Assembly: GCA_021464415.1 (NCBI GenBank)
Contig: CM038467.1
Span: 9,751,411 to 9,815,410 of the forward strand
Direction of reading: 5' to 3'
Source: Lonicera japonica
Taxonomy: Eukaryota; Streptophyta; Magnoliopsida; Dipsacales; Caprifoliaceae
DNA: 64,000 nt
In this document: piece by piece, positions 58,215 through 64,000 of the stretch
Layout of the letters: each line of letters starts with the position of its first letter
How positions within the stretch are numbered: position 1 is the first letter of the stretch
Made by a program: the position numbers and the translations under genes
The notes under the pieces: model-generated
Told to the model about the DNA's origin: nothing
Seen by the model: only the letters and a program-made list of their open reading frames with translations
Databases searched by the model: none

Positions 58215-59948
58215 TGTATCCACTCAATTGGAAGTGAAAATTTCTAATACGCATACAAAGTAAAGAACTTTAACAGCTATTAATTCCTCTTGAGAAGGAA
58301 AGTAATCAAAGTAATTTTCTTATCATGAATAAAAGATATAGACTTTTCATCCCAGAGCCAATGAACTCATCCATCAATTTAGGGAAAACAGATAACAAAC
58401 ACAATTAACTTGATTCCAACAAATAAGGCAAGCAACAAGAAGTTCTAGAATGAAAAAGGCGGGTGCAAAAACCCAATTTCTTGCTTTAAACCCTAACAAG
58501 GTATTTGACACGGCTCATAAATTCTAATAAGGAACCTGCAAACCAAGAGAAGGAATGAACACATTCAGAATAATTCCTCCAAAGAATATGATTCAAGAAA
58601 CAAGAATATACATAAAATACAAGCTGTGCATATTAACAGAAAGATCAAAATTTACGAAAACTAAGATCTCAAAATCTGGGTTTCAAAGATATAACTTTCT
58701 TTAAAGAAGAAAGGGTACCTGATCCCATGGTATTAGTGATGTTAAAATTTTCTGAGTTGTAGGGCTGTTTTTTAAGGGCAAAAGGGTCTTCGAATCTACT
58801 GTAAATCAGATGGGATGAGATGATTTCATTTATGTGTGTGTCCCAATCCACAGAGAGAGAATCAGTCGGGTTTTTTGTCCAGGCCAATGACATAAAGACC
58901 TTTTTGTATGAGGTAACTTGACTTTCCGGGGAATCAAAATAGGGAGAGAAAATAATTCAATCCTCCAGAGTCCTGCCCCGTGTGTGTCTGCAGGACAATA
59001 TAATTGTGTGTCAAGAACTAATCGGACGGCTTGCGTATGTAAGTGGGTTTTGATTCTTTGTGGGGCCCCGGCCATGCATGGAAAACATCGACCTCCAAGG
59101 GGTTAGCTAGGCTACCTTAACATTAGTGTCGCTTTCTAAGGTTGGAGTCGGTGCATAGCAACCAACTGGAAAATCAAACGGAGATGGTTGGTTGGATCAT
59201 GCAAATTGTGGGCGCCACATGTGTGTGGTGTTAGACGTACATATAACATACTCATTCACTCATAAAGAAAAATTAACTCTAACTCTGCCTTTTCCACTTA
59301 TCATAATCGCAAAGCGTGGATTATACGCATTTAACAAAATACCTTATCTTCCTTAAATTATTATTTATTAATAATAGGTGTTTTTAAATATACTTATAAA
59401 ATTAATCTTCTCATTTTCACCAAAATTTAAAATTAAGTCAAACTTATCTTAAAAAATAGTGTAATTTTTTTTTTCTCACCCCGATTTCTATCTAAGGAAA
59501 AAACATCACTATTCACTTATCTTTTCCGCATGTTTTTTTTTCTTTCTTCGTCATCTTTTTTCTAATATTTTTGATGAAAATAAAATTGATTTTTTAATAT
59601 TTTTGATGTAGTGAATTAAGACATATATTCATATAGTATAAAACTTAATTATCACTTTGGTAACTAATTAGTTAATTTCAACGGTTCCTCCGAGTCTTTG
59701 CAATTTAACCTAATTTATTGTTTCATATCGCTCACATATACGCTTTAGATAGAGAGGGATAGTTTACGTAATGTATGTATAAAAAAAATTAATAAAGAAA
59801 AAAATAGTGTAAGGGCTTTTCTTTAAAAATAATTAATATTTAAATTTTCATATTATAAAAAAAATTAATCTAATTTTCTTTTATTAATAATTATGTTGAA
59901 AATAATTGATAATTTTTTCAAAATGCTTAAAAATTAAAGGATGATCTA
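58215..59948. other. 5' region of the GT47 gene and AT-rich spacer
   Basis: A donor-like ccatgggatcag/gtaccc at about 58718-58729 (minus strand) may mark a 5'-UTR exon upstream of an intron ending near 58330. The promoter is expected around 58750-59100, which is less AT-rich. Beyond 59250 the sequence is AT-rich without features. Confidence 0.4.
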
Positions 59949-61009
59949 AATTTTTTTAGTTTGTCCCATATTATTACTACGAAACTCAAAATACCCTTTT
60001 ATTTTATTAATTCTTTTACTTACTCCCCAGTTCTTCTCGGTTTTCTAATTCTGTTTTTTTTTGTGCTACTAGATCATTGTACTCTCGTCTTCGACCTCTA
60101 AACTCCTCATCCTAAAAAGACCCAAATCACAATCCATCTCTCCCCTACCATTTTCCCTAACATTAAATCCAAAGAGACCATCAATGGGTCCATGCTTTAT
60201 TTATCATACACTTTTCTATGAACTCAACGCATTCATCAAAATTTGTGTATTATGTAAATTCCTGGGAAAGTAAGAAAATAAAAATAAAATTAGAATTTAG
60301 CTAAAATTGCTTCACAACAAATCAAAACCCATATGCGTATTCTAAGTAAAGAATGGACCTTCTTGAATTGAAACCACTCATAATAAATAGGATCAAAAAT
60401 CCCTTCAACATCGGATTTGCCTTGGCAAGGGAAAGGCGCATCGACGTACAAGCATCGACTTGGGCCACTTCAATTTGGGTTTTCATAATCTAACCGCTGG
60501 TTTGAAAATCGTGTAGGCATAAGAATCTGGGTTTTCTCCTAAAAAAATAAAATATGGGTTTTCTTTGAATCTGAACTTTGCTTCCCATTTTTAAGTGTAA
60601 TTGTGGTGTTTTCTTCTTTTGGTTAAATTCTAATAGCGTTGGATAAGGGAGATTGAGAAGAATTCGTATGAATTTGAGTTTGGGAAAATGTTTTGGGACA
60701 GGGAAAGAAATAACAAGAAGCAGAATGGAGGGCTGCCGGCGGCATCCATTCCAATGGGAGATTTGTAAAGAGAGAGAAAACAGTAAAGAAAAGAGAGAGA
60801 CATATAATTGTTTTGTTTAGAGAGAGAAAGTAAGGAAGGTTAGAGTTTACGAAGAAAGATGATAAACAGTAAAAATAAAATGATCTAGTGATACAAAATT
60901 TTTACTAAGTTAGCCATTCATGAAAAGTTAGGAGATAAGTAAAAAATTTAGTAAAATAAAGGGTATTTTGAGTTTTGTATTAATAATAAAAGACAAACTC
61001 AAAAAATTC
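59949..61009. mobile_element. TIR element of ~1.05 kb
   Basis: The left end (agtttgtcccatattattac then aaactcaaaatacccttt) and the inverse right end (gagtttgtcttttattatta then aaactcaaaataccctt) match over about 60 bases. The interior has CT-rich and gagaga tracts but no coding domain. Target duplications were not resolved. Confidence 0.65.
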
Positions 61010-61089
61010 CTATAAATAAACTTATTAACTTATATATTTAAAACTTAACTTGTGTATTGTCCCAAACTTAATTTTTTTAATATCTCAAA

Positions 61090-62640
61090 TTTTTAAAAAT
61101 ATAGGGGGGGGGTGTTGGATTTAGAATCTATAGGATTTTTATGGTCTTTTAAAGTTCATGGACATTTAATTGAGATTTTTAAAAGTCTTTTAAAATCATG
61201 GTGTATTCAGTTGAGATTTTAAAAAGTCTTTTAAAATCTTGATGTATTCAATTAGGATTTTAAAAAATCCATCTAAATCTTATGGTATTCAAAAGTCTAA
61301 TGACTTAGTAGGATTTTAATTATTGATGGATTGTAAAAAAATTTTTATACATAAAAATCCACCTTGAAATCTTCTCACTTACCCAGAGATTTCAGATGGA
61401 TTTCTAATTCCTTTAAGAACTTTACTCAATATTCTCTCTCTCTACCCCTTCCCCCTCCTCGTCTCTCTCTCAAAATTCAAATTTCTTATTATGTGATGAA
61501 GCATTAATTTTTTCTTCATCCCTATAAAGTCTTTATTCTCTCTTTTACTAATAATGTGGTTATCACGCATTAACATAATTTTAAATGGTTAGACTACTAA
61601 TTATCGTTCAAATTTTTAAAAACAATTCATGTCAACTTCATTAAAAAATACTAGTAAGATGAGAAGCCTAATTTTGTGGGTGTATAAAATCATCCATAGT
61701 TAAAGTCGGTTTATAAAAGTAAAATATTGTTCACTTATTATATAATAACTGTTAATTTTTTACTGTAAGCGAAGGTTAGGGACATAACATATATTTTTTT
61801 TTGTAATTCATTTCGTGGACTAACACAGCATGCATTATTACACTTTTATAATACTCCAGATAGTAATCTGACCAAAATCTCAAAAACTTTAAGTACTCAA
61901 TTTGCTTCAAATGTGGATTTTAAATTAATAGATATACACTGGAATAATAATGTTATAATTTATATTCACTTTGTAATCAAAATTCTTTTATTATTTATCC
62001 TTTGATTTTTTATTATAACTAATTTTTATGCACGTGCATTGCACGTGATTGTAGTGCTTGGCAAATGCCATTAAATCCATTAATGAATACGTATATATTA
62101 AAAATTGAATAATTAGTACGAAATACAAATAATAATAACATATAAACAAAACATAGTATTAAGTGTAAAATTCAATTGATGACTATAAGAAAATCATAAA
62201 AAAATGTTGCCTTTAATTTTTTAAGTAAATAGGTGGCTATAAAATAATGAGAATGGAAATTAAGAGGACAACAATGAGAATCAAGAGGGTTATGATAATC
62301 ATAATGATGGTTGAATGGAGCAGTATGAATTTTTATAATGTATTTCGTTAATTGTCTTTCCATTTTTGATAATGTTACTTTAAACTCATAATTAATTAAT
62401 TTTATTATTTGTCTTTTGTCTTTTGTCTTTTGATTTTTTTTGATGAACTTATTAAAATCTGCAGAAATCTATGGATTTATTAAAATCTGCATAAATCCAA
62501 AAGAATCCATACATTAAAATCTGTCAGATTCTATAAGAATTTAAAATAATCCATAGACTTAACAGAATCTACGGATTTTAAAAAGTCAATTAGAATCTTT
62601 TAAAATTTGAATTGAATACACATCAATGCCTAAAAATACT
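61090..62640. repeat. Element with subterminal ~50-bp tandem repeats
   Basis: At 61141-61270 a unit of about 50 bases (tcttttaaaatcatggtgtattcagttgagatttt) occurs three times with changes. Related sequence in the opposite orientation (aaaatttgaattgaatacac, gaatccatag) fills 62455-62625. This fits the two ends of a TIR element with an AT-rich interior. A palindromic gcacgtgcattgcacgtg at 62031-62048 lies inside. Exact ends are not defined. Confidence 0.45.
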
Positions 62641-63240
62641 TTTTTTTTTGTAATATTTTATACACTAATTATATCTTGAAAATAAAATAAAATTATAAAT
62701 TTCAAATGGAAAGAGTATTAAATGATCACTATTATAAGGATAAGTATAAGAGGAATTAAATAACATAAAATTTTGCCCTTTGTCTTTTTTTTTTTAATAT
62801 GGATTTAGTTGCTTAACATCAAATTCTTTTTAAAATTAGGTTATTCGGTGATAAAATTTTCATATGTATGGATTTAAACTATAAGGATATAAATACAATA
62901 CAAACCTTATAAACCTAAATTTATTTATTATTTTTTTTACCAACTTCACATTGTTATGGAAAAAAATAGCCCTTTATTATCCTTTTAAATTTTTAAATTT
63001 AATAAGGTAACATTCACATTCTTTATAACCAAACAAAAATCTTACTTTAAATATTATACACAATTCTTTTTTGGAATACTTGTAAAGTTTGAAATTGACA
63101 ATAACAACAAATCGAAATGCGAATTAGGAATTAGGGAACAATTATTTGTATCATATATTAATATTTTTGTAATTAAACACATAATTTTTATTTCGAACAA
63201 CTCTTTACATAAAGATAAAATCGAACTGCACAACGTCGAA
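62641..63240. other. AT-rich spacer
   Basis: No feature was recognised. The 3' part leads into a promoter. Confidence 0.4.
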
Positions 63241-63253
63241 TTGACAACCATAC

Positions 63254-63330
63254 GGCCCAGCCCGCAAATGACGTGCCCGAATCCGCACAAACCCATTCTC
63301 ATCGAGTGCAATCCTGGGCTAAAAACCCTA
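63254..63330 (+). promoter_or_regulatory. Site II motifs and telo-box of a gene at the right edge
   Basis: GGCCCA at 63254-63259, TGGGCT at 63315-63320 and AAACCCTAA at 63323-63331 lie together, followed by a CT-rich leader (tttcgctccaactctttcctctctcctc). This combination is typical of genes for ribosomal proteins and other translation or growth factors. Confidence 0.55.
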
Positions 63331-63331
63331 A

Positions 63332-64000
63332 TTCTGTATTTCCTTTCGCTCCAACTCTTTCCTCTCTCCTCAAATGTTCATTATTTTGACGGTAGGGTTT
63401 GTGATTCCTCTCTCGTAGATGGCATTCTAGTAGGATATTTCAATTCAAGGATCTTTACGCTCTTAATCTGAATGCGGAAGGTTTATTTGTTTGTTCAATC
63501 TCTCTGCTGCTAATTTTTATGTTTAAAATTTTGTTATTTACTATAATACTAACCTATTCAGAGACTTAAGGGCTTTGAATTCGTTTCTTTTTTATTAGTT
63601 TAACCTTCTAATTATGCTGGGTGATGTTTGTTTCCGTCCCTTTCTTTATTTACTGTATATCTTGTTTGCTGCTGTTATATGCATGTTTAAACTTCTTTAA
63701 CATTTTGATTGGTTACACCTTTGATTTATCTGGGCATACATTTAATTTGCAATAAATGCTTCTTTTTGTTCCATTGATTTCCAATATGTGCCTATGATGG
63801 TTGTTAAATATACTTTGAGTTTTAATAACATGAAAACAAATAAATTTGAGGCACCTGAGTTGTTCTTATAAGTGGGTCCTTTTTTCTTATGAGTTTATAA
63901 TTATGTATCTGGCTTCACATCTGTTAAACCTATATAATCAACGTTCTTAAAATCGCAAGGTGTTCCGTGAGGGAGGATTATTGCCGCCGGGTTTAGTTGG
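63332..64000 (+). other. 5' end of a probable housekeeping gene, truncated by the window
   Basis: A CT-rich leader at 63340-63470 ends with aATGCGGAAG followed by gtttat, a possible donor. This gives a first exon that is either leader only or encodes M-R-K. A candidate next exon after atcgcaag (63959) reads VFREGGLLPPGLVG in phase 0 and runs off the window. The two could join as MRK-VFREGG, but the protein was not recognised and the borders are guesses. Confidence 0.35.

Noticed and set aside
62031..62048. gcacgtgcattgcacgtg as a Helitron terminal hairpin
   Set aside because: The hairpin is good, but the following bases read gtag rather than a CTRR end, and no partner 5' end was found.
63241..63471. 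76-codon frame at the right edge
   Set aside because: It spans the promoter motifs and CT-rich leader of the edge gene, so it is unlikely to be translated.

Overview
This window is AT-rich nuclear DNA from a dicot-type flowering plant. The evidence is spliced genes with GT-AG introns, a plastid transit peptide, a DYW-type PPR protein, CLE and RWP-RK families, and abundant plant transposons (CACTA, MULE, hAT, Helitron-like, Harbinger-like MITEs). The species cannot be named from the sequence. Six genes look real, one more begins at the right edge, and roughly half of the rest is recognisable transposon or transposon-derived sequence.

Left third (1-22 kb): almost entirely mobile DNA. A long-TIR element at 3058-4741 has a perfect 9-bp target duplication (MULE type). 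A decayed FAR1-related/MULE transposase gene lies on the minus strand at 7993-9819, carries a one-base frameshift, and has a detached C-terminal remnant near 5.8-6.4 kb. A 5.45-kb CACTA element (11138-16592) has perfect CACTACAACAA ends and a TTT target duplication. It carries Helitron-like sequence near its left end, captured exons of a nucleobase-ascorbate transporter in the middle, and the tail of a CACTA-type transposase-associated protein at the right. A second MULE-type element (19236-20668) ends just before the malate dehydrogenase promoter.

Middle (20.8-41 kb): plastid NAD-malate dehydrogenase (+), with a long 5'-UTR intron containing a hAT-type element; a single-exon PPR-DYW RNA-editing factor (-); an RWP-RK (RKD-type) transcription factor (-) with an apparent one-base reading-frame break; and a DUF3223 protein of the EMB514/DOMINO1 type (-) whose promoter has telo-box and site II motifs. 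Between them are LINE-type RNase H debris, TIR elements and LTR-like repeats.

Right third (41-64 kb): a Helitron-like copy with a clear terminal hairpin, another long-TIR MULE-type element, a decayed fragment resembling a PERK receptor-kinase ectodomain and membrane segment, a seven-coding-exon RING-CH membrane E3 ligase (+) with a rare GC-AG intron, a CLE peptide precursor (+), a GT47 exostosin-family glycosyltransferase (-), and, at the right edge, the promoter and first exon of a probable housekeeping gene.

The genes do not form one pathway. From memory, MDH, PPR-DYW and RING-CH are neighbours on Arabidopsis chromosome 3 (around At3g47520-At3g47550), while EMB514 and a related RING-CH gene are neighbours on chromosome 5 (around At5g62440-At5g62460). 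The window may therefore preserve an ancestral order that Arabidopsis split between duplicated segments. All exon borders here are read by eye from splice consensus and frame.
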